The notes under the pieces were generated by a model that was not told the DNA's origin, ran no database searches, and was given only the letters and a program-made list of their open reading frames with translations. Below, piece by piece: positions 36,381-45,670 of a DNA stretch of 64,000 nt. Location: NCBI GenBank assembly GCA_026004975.1, contig BPKE01000001.1, forward strand, positions 623,788-687,787. Direction: 5' to 3'. The position numbers and the translations under genes are program-made. Source of the DNA: Gammaproteobacteria bacterium (GTDB lineage Bacteria > Pseudomonadota > Gammaproteobacteria > HTCC5015). The number at the start of each line of letters is the position of its first letter. Within the stretch, counting starts at the first letter, position 1.

Positions 36381-37724
36381 TCATTCCTCGAGGCGCGGAT
36401 CGAAACGCACCTCGATGCGGTTGTTGGCGGCGGCGATGCGGTTCCATTCTCCGGCCAGGCGGGCGTCTTCGGGATAGGGCAGGCGCGGTTCGGAAAAACC
36501 GCGATGGTCGACGTCGATCCGCAGCCGCCCTTCGACCAGCGGCGGGGCGCTGACCAGGAAGTTGACGAAGGCGACCGACATCACGTCCTGCAGCCCCCCG
36601 GCGCCGGTCGTCTCGCCGAGCCGCCGGCAGTCCTCGATCGGCGTTTCGGGCGGCGGCAGGCGCGGCTGGCCGCCCTCGTCGTGCACCACGCAGAAATCGC
36701 CCCGGTGCACCCGCAACAGCACGGTGCCGCGGAATCCGGCCTGGTCGAGGCGGCCGACGAGTTCCTGCAGCCGCGGCAGGCTGGCCTCGCCGAGCGGGGT
36801 GACGCCGAAGGGCACGAGGTTGTCCTCGTTCAGGGCCCATTGCAGGGCGGCGAGCAAGGCGAAGGGCGAGGGGCCTTCCGGCGCCGCCGCGACCGGGGGC
36901 GTCGGCTCGACGGGGGCCGCCGCGGTCGGCGCCGGCGCGACCGGCGGGGTCTCCAAGCGTGCGAACAAGCGCCATTGCTGGACGAGCAGCACCAGCAACA
37001 GGAGCACGATCACCGCCTGGGCGCCGCGGCCGGCGCGCGGCGCGGGGGGCGGCGGCGGGGGCGGGGGCGGCGGGGCCGGCTCGCGCTCGGCCAGGGCCTT
37101 GAGGTCCCGCGCCAGGCGCTTGTAGAGGCTGCGGCTCTGCATGACGACTTCCTGGCGCAGCTTGGCCAGGTGGATCTCGAGCAGGTGGGCGGTCTGCCGG
37201 CGCAACAGCTCGAGCAGCGCTTCGTGGTCGGCCTCGGGACCGGTTCCGGGCGCCGCCGGGGGCGCGGCTTCGGCCGGCGGGCGGGGCGCGGCGGCGGGCG
37301 GCGGCGTGCTTTGGGCCGGCGCGGCGTCCTTGGGCAGCAGCCCGATGACACGCAACACGTTCTCTAGATTGGACGGCGCGATGACGTCCTTGGACAGCAC
37401 GTCGATGGCGCCCAGGGCCCGCGCCTGGCCGACGTAGACCTCGCCGCTCTTGGAGGTGTACATGACCACCGGGATCATGGCGGTGCGCGGGTTGGACTTG
37501 ATGATGCGCAGCGCCTCGAAACCGTCCAGGCCGGGCATCAGGTGGTCGAGAAAGATGACCGCCGGGGTGCGCACCGAGAGATAACTGAGCGCTTCCTCGG
37601 CGCTGGCGGCGACGTCGATCTCGAGCCCGTAGCGCTCGAGCATCTTGCGCAGGCGCACCTGGGCGGTGCGCGAGTCGTCGACGATCAGGGCCCTGCGGTG
37701 GCCCGCGCTGACGGGTCGGTTCAT
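36381..37724 (-). CDS. Membrane-anchored receiver-domain protein with periplasmic domain
   Basis: A 447-residue protein of unusual design. Residues 10-135 are a CheY-like receiver with the acidic pair (IVDDS), phospho-acceptor Asp60 (VIFLDHLMP) and the Lys of VLSKDVI. A Pro/Ala-rich linker and a charged helix (about 165-215) follow, then a polyproline stretch, one membrane helix (about 233-252, AVIVLLLLVLLVQQW), a second Pro/Ala linker and a C-terminal domain (about 290-447). The C-terminal domain ends NRIAAANNRIEVRF, reminiscent of the NRRVEI end of OmpA-like peptidoglycan-binding domains, though the match is weak. ATG 37724 gives a clean receiver N-terminus. No histidine kinase is adjacent. 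It may carry a phospho-signal across the membrane; function unknown. Confidence 0.7.
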   Translation of the reverse strand: MNRPVSAGHRRALIVDDSRTAQVRLRKMLERYGLEIDVAASAEEALSYLSVRTPAVIFLDHLMPGLDGFEALRIIKSNPRTAMIPVVMYTSKSGEVYVGQARALGAIDVLSKDVIAPSNLENVLRVIGLLPKDAAPAQSTPPPAAAPRPPAEAAPPAAPGTGPEADHEALLELLRRQTAHLLEIHLAKLRQEVVMQSRSLYKRLARDLKALAEREPAPPPPPPPPPPAPRAGRGAQAVIVLLLLVLLVQQWRLFARLETPPVAPAPTAAAPVEPTPPVAAAPEGPSPFALLAALQWALNEDNLVPFGVTPLGEASLPRLQELVGRLDQAGFRGTVLLRVHRGDFCVVHDEGGQPRLPPPETPIEDCRRLGETTGAGGLQDVMSVAFVNFLVSAPPLVEGRLRIDVDHRGFSEPRLPYPEDARLAGEWNRIAAANNRIEVRFDPRLEE

Positions 37725-37870
37725 GCAGCCGTCCTCGGCGTGTTGCTCGGCCGGTCGATTTTTGCACGGTCGCGGCGGGAAAACGACCGCTCGTGCGAAG
37801 CGCAAGCCGGACCTCCGCCGCCCGCGGCGGCTGTTAAACTGGGCGGCCCGCAAGGAACCGGACGCCGCCG

Positions 37871-38821
37871 ATGCGTGCCCTGCTCGTGTTGCTGCTCGCC
37901 GCCTCTGCCGGCTGCGCGCCGTCGCCGCCGGAAACCGCGCCGGGCCTGCTGGAACGCCCGCGCATCGTGCTGCGCGCCGAGCGCAGCGAGACGGTGGCGG
38001 CCTGGGCGGTGCAGGAGGGCGCCCAGGTCGAAGCCGGCGAGCTGCTGCTGCAACTGGACGACGCGCGCGCCCGCGCCGAGTACGAGGCGGCGCGTCAGGC
38101 GGCGGCCGCGGCGGCGGCGCGGCTGGCCGAGCTGGAACGCGGCAGCCGCGAGGAGGACCGCGAGCGGGCGCGCGCCCGGCTGGCGGCGGCCGAACACGCC
38201 CTGGCCCTGGCCGAAAAGCGACTCGAACGCACCCGCGCCCTGGCCGCGCGCGGCCTGGCGGCGCCCGAGGCCCTGGACGAGGCCGAAAGCCGGCGCGACG
38301 TGGCGGCGGCCGAACGCGACGCCGCCCGGGCCGACTGGCGCCGGGTTCGGAACGGCCCCACGGCGGAAACGCTGGCCGCGGCCCGCGCCGAGGCCGCCGC
38401 CGCGGCGGCGCGCGCCGAGCGGGCGCGCCTGGACCTGGAGAAGCTGGCGGTGCGCGCGCCGGTGGCGGGGCGGGTGGACGCGCTGCCCTACGAGGTCGGC
38501 AGCCAGGTGCCGGCGGGCGCGGTGGTCGCCGTGTTGCTCGCCGGCGAGCGCCCCTATGCGCGGGTTTACTTGCCGGAGCCGGCGCTGGCGCGCGTGCCGG
38601 TGGGCAGCGCGGTGCGCCTGCGCGCCGACGGCGTCACCGAGCCGCTGCACGGCCGGGTGCGCCACATCGAGGCCGACCCGGTGTTCACGCCGTATTTCAC
38701 ACTCGGCGAGCGCGACCGGAGTCGCTTGAGCTATGTGGCCGAGGTGGATCTGCTCGACGCGGCGGCGGCGACGCTGCCCGCCGGACTGCCGGTGCGCCTG
38801 CTGCTGGACGCGGCGCCGTGA
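37871..38821 (+). CDS. HlyD-family periplasmic adaptor of an ABC exporter
   Basis: A 316-residue membrane-fusion protein. The N-terminal hydrophobic segment ends in ASAGCAPS and may be a lipoprotein signal, although the -3 residue is atypical. The biotinyl-lipoyl half-motifs (VQEGAQVEAGELLLQLDDA and VRAPVAGRVDALPYEVGSQV) flank a long alpha-helical hairpin (about residues 65-190). A beta-barrel domain follows. It overlaps the ATPase gene by 4 bases (GTGA) and forms with it and the permease an YbhGFS-like export system. The substrate is unknown. Confidence 0.88.
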   Translation: MRALLVLLLAASAGCAPSPPETAPGLLERPRIVLRAERSETVAAWAVQEGAQVEAGELLLQLDDARARAEYEAARQAAAAAAARLAELERGSREEDRERARARLAAAEHALALAEKRLERTRALAARGLAAPEALDEAESRRDVAAAERDAARADWRRVRNGPTAETLAAARAEAAAAAARAERARLDLEKLAVRAPVAGRVDALPYEVGSQVPAGAVVAVLLAGERPYARVYLPEPALARVPVGSAVRLRADGVTEPLHGRVRHIEADPVFTPYFTLGERDRSRLSYVAEVDLLDAAAATLPAGLPVRLLLDAAP

Positions 38822-39747
38822 CCGAGGCGGTGATCGAGGCGCGCGCCCTGACGCGCCGCTTCGGAGCGGTGCGGGCGGTGGACGGGCTGGATCTCGAAGT
38901 GCCGCGCGGGGTGATCTACGGCCTGCTCGGTCCGAACGGCTCGGGCAAATCGACCGCGATCCGCCTGTTCTGCGGCCTGCTGCTGCCGGACGCCGGCGAG
39001 GTCCGGGTGCTCGGCGAGCGCCTGCCGGAAGGGGCCGAGGCGGTGCGCCGCCGCATCGGCTACATGACCCAGCGCTTTTCGCTCTACGAAGACCTGACCG
39101 TCCGGGAGAACCTGCTGTTCGTGGCGCGGGTGTACGGCCTCGGCGCCGAGGGGCCCGCCCGCGTCGAGGCGGCCCTGCGGGCCTATGGGCTCGCGGAACG
39201 CGCCGGGCAGTTCGCCGGCACCTTGAGCGGCGGGCAGAAGCAGCGGCTGGCGCTGGCGGCGGTGACGTTGCACCGCCCGCCCCTGCTGTTCCTGGACGAG
39301 CCGACCGCGGCGGTGGATCCCCGCAGCCGCCGCGATTTCTGGGAGCGCCTGTTCGAGCTGGCGGACGGCGGCGCGACCTTGCTGGTGTCCACGCACTATA
39401 TGGACGAGGCCGAGCGCTGCCACCGGCTGGCCTTTCTCGACCGCGGGCGGGTGGTGATGGAAGGGGAGCCGCGCGCCCTCATCGAGGCCTTGCCGGTCCA
39501 GGTGCTGGAAGTGGACTGCGCGCGGCCGCGCCGGGCGGCCGCCGTGCTCGCCGCAACGGCCGGCGTGCGCGGCGTCAGCCAGCTCGGCGCCCGCCTGCGC
39601 GTGCTGCTCGAGCGGGACGTGGCCGAGCCCGAGGCGCATCTCGCCCGCAGCCTGACGGCCGCCGGCCTGCCGCCCGCGGCGGTGGAGCGGGTGCGCCCCG
39701 GCCTCGAGGACGTGTTCGTCGCCCACACCGAGGGGCGCCGCCCGTGA
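38818..39747 (+). CDS. ABC exporter ATPase (CcmA/YbhF-like)
   Basis: A 309-residue ATPase. Walker A (GPNGSGKST), the signature LSGGQKQRLALAAV and Walker B (LLFLDEPTAAVDP) are intact. It has a single nucleotide-binding domain, unlike YbhF, which has two. A C-terminal domain of about 80 residues follows, typical of ABC-2 exporters. The start is GTG at 38818, overlapping the adaptor stop; it overlaps the permease start by 4 bases. Confidence 0.92.
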   Translation: MTEAVIEARALTRRFGAVRAVDGLDLEVPRGVIYGLLGPNGSGKSTAIRLFCGLLLPDAGEVRVLGERLPEGAEAVRRRIGYMTQRFSLYEDLTVRENLLFVARVYGLGAEGPARVEAALRAYGLAERAGQFAGTLSGGQKQRLALAAVTLHRPPLLFLDEPTAAVDPRSRRDFWERLFELADGGATLLVSTHYMDEAERCHRLAFLDRGRVVMEGEPRALIEALPVQVLEVDCARPRRAAAVLAATAGVRGVSQLGARLRVLLERDVAEPEAHLARSLTAAGLPPAAVERVRPGLEDVFVAHTEGRRP

Positions 39748-40838
39748 ACGACGGCTGGCGGCTGCGGCTGCAGCGCATCGGCGCGATCGTCTACAAGGAG
39801 CTGCGGCAGTTGCGCCGCGACCGGCTCACCTTCGGCATGATCGCCGGCATCCCGCTGATCCAGATCCTGTTGTTCGGTTACGCCATCAACACCGACGTGC
39901 GCGGGCTCGCGGCGGGCGTGGTGGATCTGGCCGGAACGCAGTTGTCGCGCCGCCTGGTCGCCGACGCCGAGGCCAGCCAGGTCCTGGGCGAGGTCGTGCG
40001 CCTGCCCGACCCCGCCGCCCTGGAGGCGGCGCTGCGCCGCGGCGAATTGCGCCTCGGCCTGATCATCCCGGCCGATTTCGAACGCCGCCTGGCCGAGGCG
40101 GATCCGGCGCGCCCGGCCGTGCAACTGCTGATCGACGGCACCGATCCCATCGTCGGCAACGCCGCGCGCGCGCTCGGCGAGCTGTGGGCCGAGGGCGGCC
40201 GGCGGGTGTTCGCGATCCTCACCCGGTTCAATCCCGAGCGGCGCAGCTCGGTGTTCGTCGTGCCGGGGCTGATCGGCGTGATCCTCACCATGACCATGGT
40301 GCTGTTCACCGCCGTGGCCATCGTCCGGGAGCGCGAGCGCGGCAACCTGGAGTTCTTGATCACGACGCCGGTGGCGGCCGCCGAGTTGATGGTCGGCAAG
40401 GTGCTGCCCTACATCGGCATCGGCCTGATCCAGGTGACGCTGGTGCTGGCACTGGCGGTGGCGCTCTTCCACGTCCCGGTCAACGGCAGCCTGCTCGATC
40501 TGTACCTCGCCGCCGGCATGTTCATCCTCGCCAACCTGACCCTGGGCCTGTTCATCTCGACCGTGGCGCAAAGCCAGTTCCAGGCGATGCAGATGACCTT
40601 TTTCTTCTTCCTGCCGTCGGTGTTGCTGTCCGGCTTCATGTTCACCTTCGAGGCGATGCCGGCGGCGGCGCGCCACCTCGCCGAGTTGTTGCCGCTGACG
40701 CACTTCGTGCGTCTGTCCCGCGGCATCCTGCTGCGCGGCGCCGGTCTGGCCGAGCTGTGGCCCGAACTGGCCGCCCTGGCCGGCTTCGCCGCCGCCCTGC
40801 TCGGCCTCGCGCTGCTGCGCTTCCGCAAGCGCCTGTGA
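39744..40838 (+). CDS. ABC-2 type exporter permease (YbhS/YhhJ-like)
   Basis: A 364-residue membrane protein. One helix near the N-terminus (about residues 27-47) is followed by a large extracytoplasmic domain (about 48-170) and five further helices in the C-terminal half. Motifs KELRQLRRDRLTFGM and REREVGN-like RERERGNLEFLITTPV are typical of ABC-2 permeases. The start is GTG at 39744. Only one permease gene is present, so a homodimer is expected. Confidence 0.92.
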   Translation: MNDGWRLRLQRIGAIVYKELRQLRRDRLTFGMIAGIPLIQILLFGYAINTDVRGLAAGVVDLAGTQLSRRLVADAEASQVLGEVVRLPDPAALEAALRRGELRLGLIIPADFERRLAEADPARPAVQLLIDGTDPIVGNAARALGELWAEGGRRVFAILTRFNPERRSSVFVVPGLIGVILTMTMVLFTAVAIVRERERGNLEFLITTPVAAAELMVGKVLPYIGIGLIQVTLVLALAVALFHVPVNGSLLDLYLAAGMFILANLTLGLFISTVAQSQFQAMQMTFFFFLPSVLLSGFMFTFEAMPAAARHLAELLPLTHFVRLSRGILLRGAGLAELWPELAALAGFAAALLGLALLRFRKRL

Positions 40839-40988
40839 ACCCGCAGATCCGCAAGGCCCGGCCGAATTCCGGATTTTTGCGGCGACAAGCGGACGATCGG
40901 GGCGCGCCGGACGATTAAGCTGGGTTCCGGGCCGCCTCGTTCGGGGCGGCACCGTGACCCTTAGCCATCCGAACACCGGGGGGAAACG

Positions 40989-42782
40989 ATGAACACGAGC
41001 GTGAACAGGGCCCTGCTCGGCCTCCTCGCCCTGGCCGGCGCCGCGCCGACGGCCTGGGCGGCCAGCGCCGCCATGCGCATCGTCAACGACTGGGGCGGCG
41101 GCTTCCAGGCGGAGGTGACGGTGAACAACGACGGCACCACTACTCTGTCGGGCTGGACCGTCGAATTCGACATGCCGATCAGCATCGGCAACATCTGGGG
41201 GGCGACCGTGCAGTCTTCGAACGGCGGGCACTTCGTCGTCGGCCCGGCCGGCTACACCGCCAACGTGCCGCCCGGCGGCTCGGTGAGCTTCGGCTTCATC
41301 GGCAGCCCCGGCGGTGTTTCGGCGGTCCCCGTCACCGTCAACGGCGGCGGCACCTCGAGCAGCAGCTCCAGCGTGAGTTCTTCGAGCTCCAGCGTGTCCT
41401 CCTCGAGCAGCAGCTCCAGCTCGGTCTCGTCCAGCTCGAGCAGCGTGTCGAGCTCCAGCAGCTCCAGCGTGTCCTCGTCCAGCAGCTCGTCGAGCTCCAG
41501 CGTCTCGTCCAGCAGCAGCTCGTCGAGCAGCGTCTCCTCGAGCAGCAGCACGGGCGGCAGCGGCGCCTGCACGGTGGACTACGTGATCGCCAACGACTGG
41601 GGCGGCGGCTTCCAGGTCAACGTCACCGTCCGCAACCTGTCGAGCCAGCCGATCGACGGCTGGACGCTGACCTGGAACCTGGGCGCGGGTGAAAGCTTCG
41701 CCGGCGGCTGGAACGCCAGCTTCAGCACCTCGGGTTCGCAGGTGACGGCCTCCAACCCGGCCGGGCACTGGAACGGGCATCTCGCGGCCAACGGCGGCAC
41801 GGCGAGCTTCGGCTTCCAGGCCAACAACAGCCAGCCGCCGGCGAACGTGGCGACGGCCTTCACCCTGAACGGCGTGGCCTGTGGCGGGGCGGCCTCGAGC
41901 AGTTCGAGCAGCAGTTCGTCCAGCTCCAGCAGCAGCTCGAGCAGCTCCAGCGTGTCCTCGTCGTCCAGCAGCAGCTCCTCGAGCAGCGTCTCTTCGAGCA
42001 GCTCGTCCTCGTCGAGCAGCGTCGGCGGTGAACCGCACTGCAGCGGCTACGCGACCCGCTTCTGGGATTGCTGCAAGCCGCATTGCGCCTGGTCCGAGAA
42101 CGTGCCGCCCGGCGTCGAGCCGGTGAAGAGCTGCACCATCGGCGACAGCCTGCTGGGCGACCCCGGCGCGCGCAGCAGCTGCGACGGCGGCCCGGCGCAC
42201 CAGTGCTTCGACATGGCGCCCTGGGCGGTGAACGCGAACCTGTCCTACGGCTTCGCGGCCCTGGCCGGCGGCGACGTCTGCGGGCGCTGCTTCGAGCTGG
42301 TGTTCACCGGCCCGTCCAGCAGCTCGCCCAACGACCCGGGGGCGGCGGCGCTGGCCGGCAAGCGCATGATCGTCCAGGCGGTGAACATCGGCTACGACGT
42401 CTCGGGCGGCCAGGTGGACCTGCTGGTGCCCGGCGGCGGCGTCGGCGCCTTCAACGCCTGCTCGAACCAGTGGGGCGCCTCCACGGACGAGCTCGGCGCC
42501 CAGTACGGGGGCCTGCTCGCGGCCTGCAAGCAGGAACTCGGTTGGAACGCCAGCCTCGACCAGTACAAGTCCTGCGTGATCCAGCGTTGCGACAGCCTGT
42601 TCGGCTCGCGCGGCCTGACCGAGCTGCAGCAGGGCTGCCGCTGGTTCGCCGAGTGGTTCGAGGCGGCCGACAACCCGGCGCTGCGTTACCGCGAGGTCGA
42701 GTGCCCGGCGGAAATCGTCCAGCGCTCGGGCATGGACCGCCGCGGCCTGGGCGACATCAGCAGCGCCTGCCAGAACTTCTGA
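40989..42782 (+). CDS. Secreted endoglucanase: CBM2-CBM2-GH45
   Basis: A 597-residue secreted cellulase. Residues 1-22 are a signal peptide. Two CBM2 cellulose-binding modules lie at about 23-118 and 194-302, each opening with NDWGGGFQ and carrying the exposed Trp pattern. Two polyserine linkers (about 121-192 and 303-346), built of Ser runs broken by Val, join them to the GH45 catalytic domain (about 349-597). The GH45 domain starts with the signature YATRFWDCCKPHCAW, containing the catalytic Asp, and is Cys-rich as usual. The product hydrolyses beta-1,4-glucan internally. The design resembles Cellvibrio and Saccharophagus enzymes. A 26-base identity between the two CBM2 coding regions points to recent duplication. 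Confidence 0.95.
   Translation: MNTSVNRALLGLLALAGAAPTAWAASAAMRIVNDWGGGFQAEVTVNNDGTTTLSGWTVEFDMPISIGNIWGATVQSSNGGHFVVGPAGYTANVPPGGSVSFGFIGSPGGVSAVPVTVNGGGTSSSSSSVSSSSSSVSSSSSSSSSVSSSSSSVSSSSSSSVSSSSSSSSSSVSSSSSSSSSVSSSSSTGGSGACTVDYVIANDWGGGFQVNVTVRNLSSQPIDGWTLTWNLGAGESFAGGWNASFSTSGSQVTASNPAGHWNGHLAANGGTASFGFQANNSQPPANVATAFTLNGVACGGAASSSSSSSSSSSSSSSSSSSVSSSSSSSSSSSVSSSSSSSSSSVGGEPHCSGYATRFWDCCKPHCAWSENVPPGVEPVKSCTIGDSLLGDPGARSSCDGGPAHQCFDMAPWAVNANLSYGFAALAGGDVCGRCFELVFTGPSSSSPNDPGAAALAGKRMIVQAVNIGYDVSGGQVDLLVPGGGVGAFNACSNQWGASTDELGAQYGGLLAACKQELGWNASLDQYKSCVIQRCDSLFGSRGLTELQQGCRWFAEWFEAADNPALRYREVECPAEIVQRSGMDRRGLGDISSACQNF
41350..41552 (+). repeat. Polyserine-linker coding repeat 1
   Basis: Irregular repeats of AGC, TCC, TCG and similar Ser codons with interspersed GTG/GTC Val codons encode the first flexible linker of the GH45 enzyme. 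Ser codons of both families are mixed, so the DNA is less repetitive than the protein. Confidence 0.85.
41892..42023 (+). repeat. Polyserine-linker coding repeat 2
   Basis: A second block of Ser codons broken by two Val codons encodes the linker between CBM2 number two and the GH45 domain, with the same composition as the first linker. Confidence 0.85.
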
Positions 42783-42798
42783 GCGCAGGGCCGGTAAG

Positions 42799-42836
42799 AA
42801 AAAACGCCCCGGGGCACGGGCCCCGGGGCGTTTTTT
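42799..42836. terminator. Bidirectional terminator between the GH45 and aldolase genes
   Basis: A-tract, CGCCCCGGGGC, short loop ACG, then GCCCCGGGGCG and six T residues. The hairpin has flanking A and T runs and can terminate transcripts from both convergent genes. Confidence 0.93.
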
Positions 42837-42856
42837 CATCGGCGGCGCGGCGAACC

Positions 42857-43921
42857 TCAGTTCACCCGCGGGTCGAGCTCGCCGGCGGCGTAACGGGCCG
42901 TCATCGCCTCGAGGTCGAGCGGCTTGATGCGCGAGGCCTGGCCGGCGGTGCCGAAGGCCTCGAAGCGCGCCTTGCAGATCGCCTTCATCGCCCGGGTGGC
43001 TTCCTTGAGCCACTTGCGCGGGTCGAACTCCTTCGGGTTCTCGGCCAGGAAACGGCGCACCGCGCCGGTCGCCGCCAGGCGCAGATCGGTGTCGATGTTG
43101 ACCTTGCGCACGCCGTGCCGGATGCCCTCCTGGATCTCTTCCACGGGCACGCCGTAGGTCTGGCCGAGGTCACCGCCGTAACGGTTGATGACCTCCAGCC
43201 ACTCTTGCGGGACCGAGGACGACCCGTGCATCACCAGGTGGGTGTCGGGAATGCGCTCGTGGATGGCCTTGATGCGGTCGATGGCCAGGATGTCGCCCGT
43301 CGGCGGGCGGCTGAACTTGTAGGCGCCGTGACTGGTGCCGATGGCGATCGCCAGCGCGTCCACCTTGGTCTGGCGCACGAAGTCCGCGGCCTGCTCCGGA
43401 TCGGTGAGCAGCATCTCGCGGCTCAGCTTGCCCTCGGCGCCCGAGCCGTCTTCCTTGCCGGCCATGCCGGTTTCCAGCGAGCCCAGGCAACCCAACTCAC
43501 CCTCCACGGACACGCCGCAGGCGTGCGCCATCTCCACCACCTTGCGGGTGACCTCGACGTTGTACTCGTAGCTCGCCGGGGTCTTCATGTCCTCGAGCAG
43601 CGAGCCGTCCATCATCACCGAGGTGAAGCCGAGCTGGATGGAGCGCAGGCACACCGCCGGACTGGCGCCGTGATCCTGGTGCACCACGATCGGGATGTCC
43701 GGCCAGCGCTCGGCCGCGGCCTCCATCAGATGCCGCAGGAACGGGGCGCCGGCGTATTTGCGGGCGCCGGCCGAGGCCTGGACGATCACGGGGCTGTCGG
43801 TCTCGGCGGCCGCCTCCATGATCGCGTGCATCTGTTCCATGTTGTTGACGTTGAAGGCCGGCACGCCGTAGCCGTGCTCCGCGGCGTGGTCCAGCAACTG
43901 ACGCAGGGTGATGAAAGCCAT
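42857..43921 (-). CDS. fba: Fructose-bisphosphate aldolase, class II
   Basis: A 354-residue zinc-dependent aldolase of the CbbA/FbaA type that splits fructose-1,6-bisphosphate in glycolysis and works in reverse in gluconeogenesis or the Calvin cycle. Conserved stretches: [27 protein letters not shown] (zinc His), [26 protein letters not shown] (zinc Glu) and VMHGSSSVP. The ATG at 43921 is preferred over the GTG at 43927 because GGAG is nine bases upstream of it. A LacI-type dyad lies in its leader. Confidence 0.96.
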   Translation of the reverse strand: MAFITLRQLLDHAAEHGYGVPAFNVNNMEQMHAIMEAAAETDSPVIVQASAGARKYAGAPFLRHLMEAAAERWPDIPIVVHQDHGASPAVCLRSIQLGFTSVMMDGSLLEDMKTPASYEYNVEVTRKVVEMAHACGVSVEGELGCLGSLETGMAGKEDGSGAEGKLSREMLLTDPEQAADFVRQTKVDALAIAIGTSHGAYKFSRPPTGDILAIDRIKAIHERIPDTHLVMHGSSSVPQEWLEVINRYGGDLGQTYGVPVEEIQEGIRHGVRKVNIDTDLRLAATGAVRRFLAENPKEFDPRKWLKEATRAMKAICKARFEAFGTAGQASRIKPLDLEAMTARYAAGELDPRVN

Positions 43922-43963
43922 CGACACGTTCTCCGAGTGGGTCTGCGAATGCCGTCAGGGTGT

Positions 43964-43975
43964 GACAACGTTGTC
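43964..43975. promoter_or_regulatory. LacI-type operator-like palindrome upstream of fba
   Basis: GACAACGTTGTC is a perfect 12-base palindrome with the central CG typical of LacI-family operators. It lies 43 bases upstream of fba, just downstream of a possible minus-strand -10 (TACAAT at 43990-43995), where a repressor would block transcription. No LacI regulator with a DNA-binding domain is encoded in the window. Confidence 0.5.
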
Positions 43976-43995
43976 CGAACGGTCCGCGTATTGTA

Positions 43996-45453
43996 TCAGC
44001 TCGGACGTGCCCCGCCGAAACACAGATATTTGGTCTCCAGGTAGGCCTCCAGTCCCTGGTGGGCGCCCTCGCGCCCCATGCCCGAGGCCTTCACCCCGCC
44101 GAACGGCACGGCCGGGTTGGAGATCAGGCCCTCGTTGATGCCGATCATGCCGGCCTCCAGGGCGCGGGCGACGCGCCAGGCGCGGTCCAGGTCGCGGGTA
44201 TAGAAATAAGCCGCCAGCCCGTAGGGGGTGGCGTTGCCCAGCGCGATCGCCTCGGCCTCGTCCTCGAAGGGCGCGACGCCCACCACAGGCCCGAAGGTTT
44301 CCTCGTTCCACAGCCGCATCGCCGGGCTCACCTCGGCGAGCAGGGTCGGCTGCACGTACGGTGGGCCGAGATCGTGCAAACCGCCGCCGACCAGGCAACG
44401 CGCCCCCTTGGCGCGGGCGTCCTCGATGTGGTCGAGCACCTTGTCCACCGCCGCTTGGTCGATCAGCGGGCCGATGTCCACGCTGGGCGCCCAGCCGGGA
44501 CCGACCCGCAGGCGGCCGATGGCCTCGGCCATTCTCTCCAGAAATCCCTCGTAGACCGGTTTCTGGACCAGGAAGCGGTTGGCCGCCACGCAGGTCTGTC
44601 CGCCGTTGCGGAACTTGGCGGCGAGTGCGCCGGCCACGGCGCGCTCGAGGTCGGCGTCCGCGAAAACGATGAACGGCGCGTTGCCGCCGAGTTCCAGGGC
44701 GATGCGTTTGGGACCCTCGGCGCAAAGCGCCATCAGCTCGCGGCCGACCGCGGTCGAGCCGGTGAAGCTCAGCTTGCGCACCGCCTCCTCGGCGAGCAGG
44801 GTCCGGGCGATCCGCTCGGCCGCACCGGTGACGACGTTGAACACCCCGGCCGGCAGCCCGGCGCGGTCGGCCAGCTCCGCCAGCGCCAGGGCGGTGAAGG
44901 GCGTCGCCGAGGCCGGCCGGGCCACCATGGTGCAACCGGCGGCGAGGGCGGCCGCGGCCTTGCGCGCCAGCATGGCGGCCGGGAAATTCCAGGGGGTGAT
45001 GGCCGCCGTCACGCCGATCGGCTCGCGCAGCACGACGATGTGCTCGCCGGCGCGGGCGGCCGGGATGACCTCGCCGTAGGCGCGCGGCGCCTCGCCCGCG
45101 AACCAGGACAGAAACCCGGCCGCGTAATCGACCTCGGCGCGCGCCTCGGCGAGCGGCTTGCCCTGCTCCAGGGTGATCAGGCGGGCGAGATCCTCGCGAT
45201 GGATCTCCAGCAACTCGTACCAGCGCTGCAACAGGCGGCCCCGCGCCGGCCCGCCCTCGTCCCGCCACGCCGGGAAAGCCGCGGCGGCCGCCGCGACCGC
45301 GGCGCGCACCGCCGCCTCGTCGGCGTCGGGCACGCGCCCCAGCACGCGCCCATCCGCCGGGTTGCGCACTTCGAGGTGCCGCCGCCCGTCGTGCCAGCGG
45401 CCGCCGTAGAACATGCGCTCGCGGAACAATTCACGGTCGTCGAGCTCGAGCAT
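43996..45453 (-). CDS. gabD: Succinate-semialdehyde dehydrogenase-like enzyme (GabD type)
   Basis: A 485-residue NAD(P)-dependent aldehyde dehydrogenase. Key features: ITPWNFPAAML (cofactor site), FTGSTAVGRELM, catalytic Glu in ALELGGNAPF, catalytic Cys in NGGQTCVAANR, and the GabD-like VPFGGVKASGMGREG near the C-terminus. It most likely oxidises succinate semialdehyde to succinate, for example in GABA breakdown; a related semialdehyde cannot be excluded. ATG 45453 is chosen over 45462 because AAGGG is then correctly spaced. No gabT is adjacent. Confidence 0.85.
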   Translation of the reverse strand: MLELDDRELFRERMFYGGRWHDGRRHLEVRNPADGRVLGRVPDADEAAVRAAVAAAAAAFPAWRDEGGPARGRLLQRWYELLEIHREDLARLITLEQGKPLAEARAEVDYAAGFLSWFAGEAPRAYGEVIPAARAGEHIVVLREPIGVTAAITPWNFPAAMLARKAAAALAAGCTMVARPASATPFTALALAELADRAGLPAGVFNVVTGAAERIARTLLAEEAVRKLSFTGSTAVGRELMALCAEGPKRIALELGGNAPFIVFADADLERAVAGALAAKFRNGGQTCVAANRFLVQKPVYEGFLERMAEAIGRLRVGPGWAPSVDIGPLIDQAAVDKVLDHIEDARAKGARCLVGGGLHDLGPPYVQPTLLAEVSPAMRLWNEETFGPVVGVAPFEDEAEAIALGNATPYGLAAYFYTRDLDRAWRVARALEAGMIGINEGLISNPAVPFGGVKASGMGREGAHQGLEAYLETKYLCFGGARPS

Positions 45454-45670
45454 GGCGAACATCCCTTATATGCGAGACGGGCCTTCAGAACCGCGCCATC
45501 GCGCCGCCAACCCTTTGCGCGGCCGCCCCGATGTGCTACACAAGGGCTCTTGACGCTCGCCGGGGCCGGCATCGAGCGAACCATGCACCAGGAACGGCGG
45601 TGGCTGACGGGTGGCGACGGAACCGCACTCCCAGGCATTCTACGACAAACCCGCGGCAGCGAGCGGATCC

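Noticed and set aside
41350-42023. Repeated short motifs that could suggest a CRISPR array or minisatellite
   Set aside because: The repeats are in frame, have no constant repeat-spacer pattern, and encode Ser-rich linkers of the cellulase.
45611-45670. GTG at 45611 as start of the GGDEF-EAL protein
   Set aside because: The added 20 residues show no conserved character and no good ribosome-binding site; kept only as an alternative.
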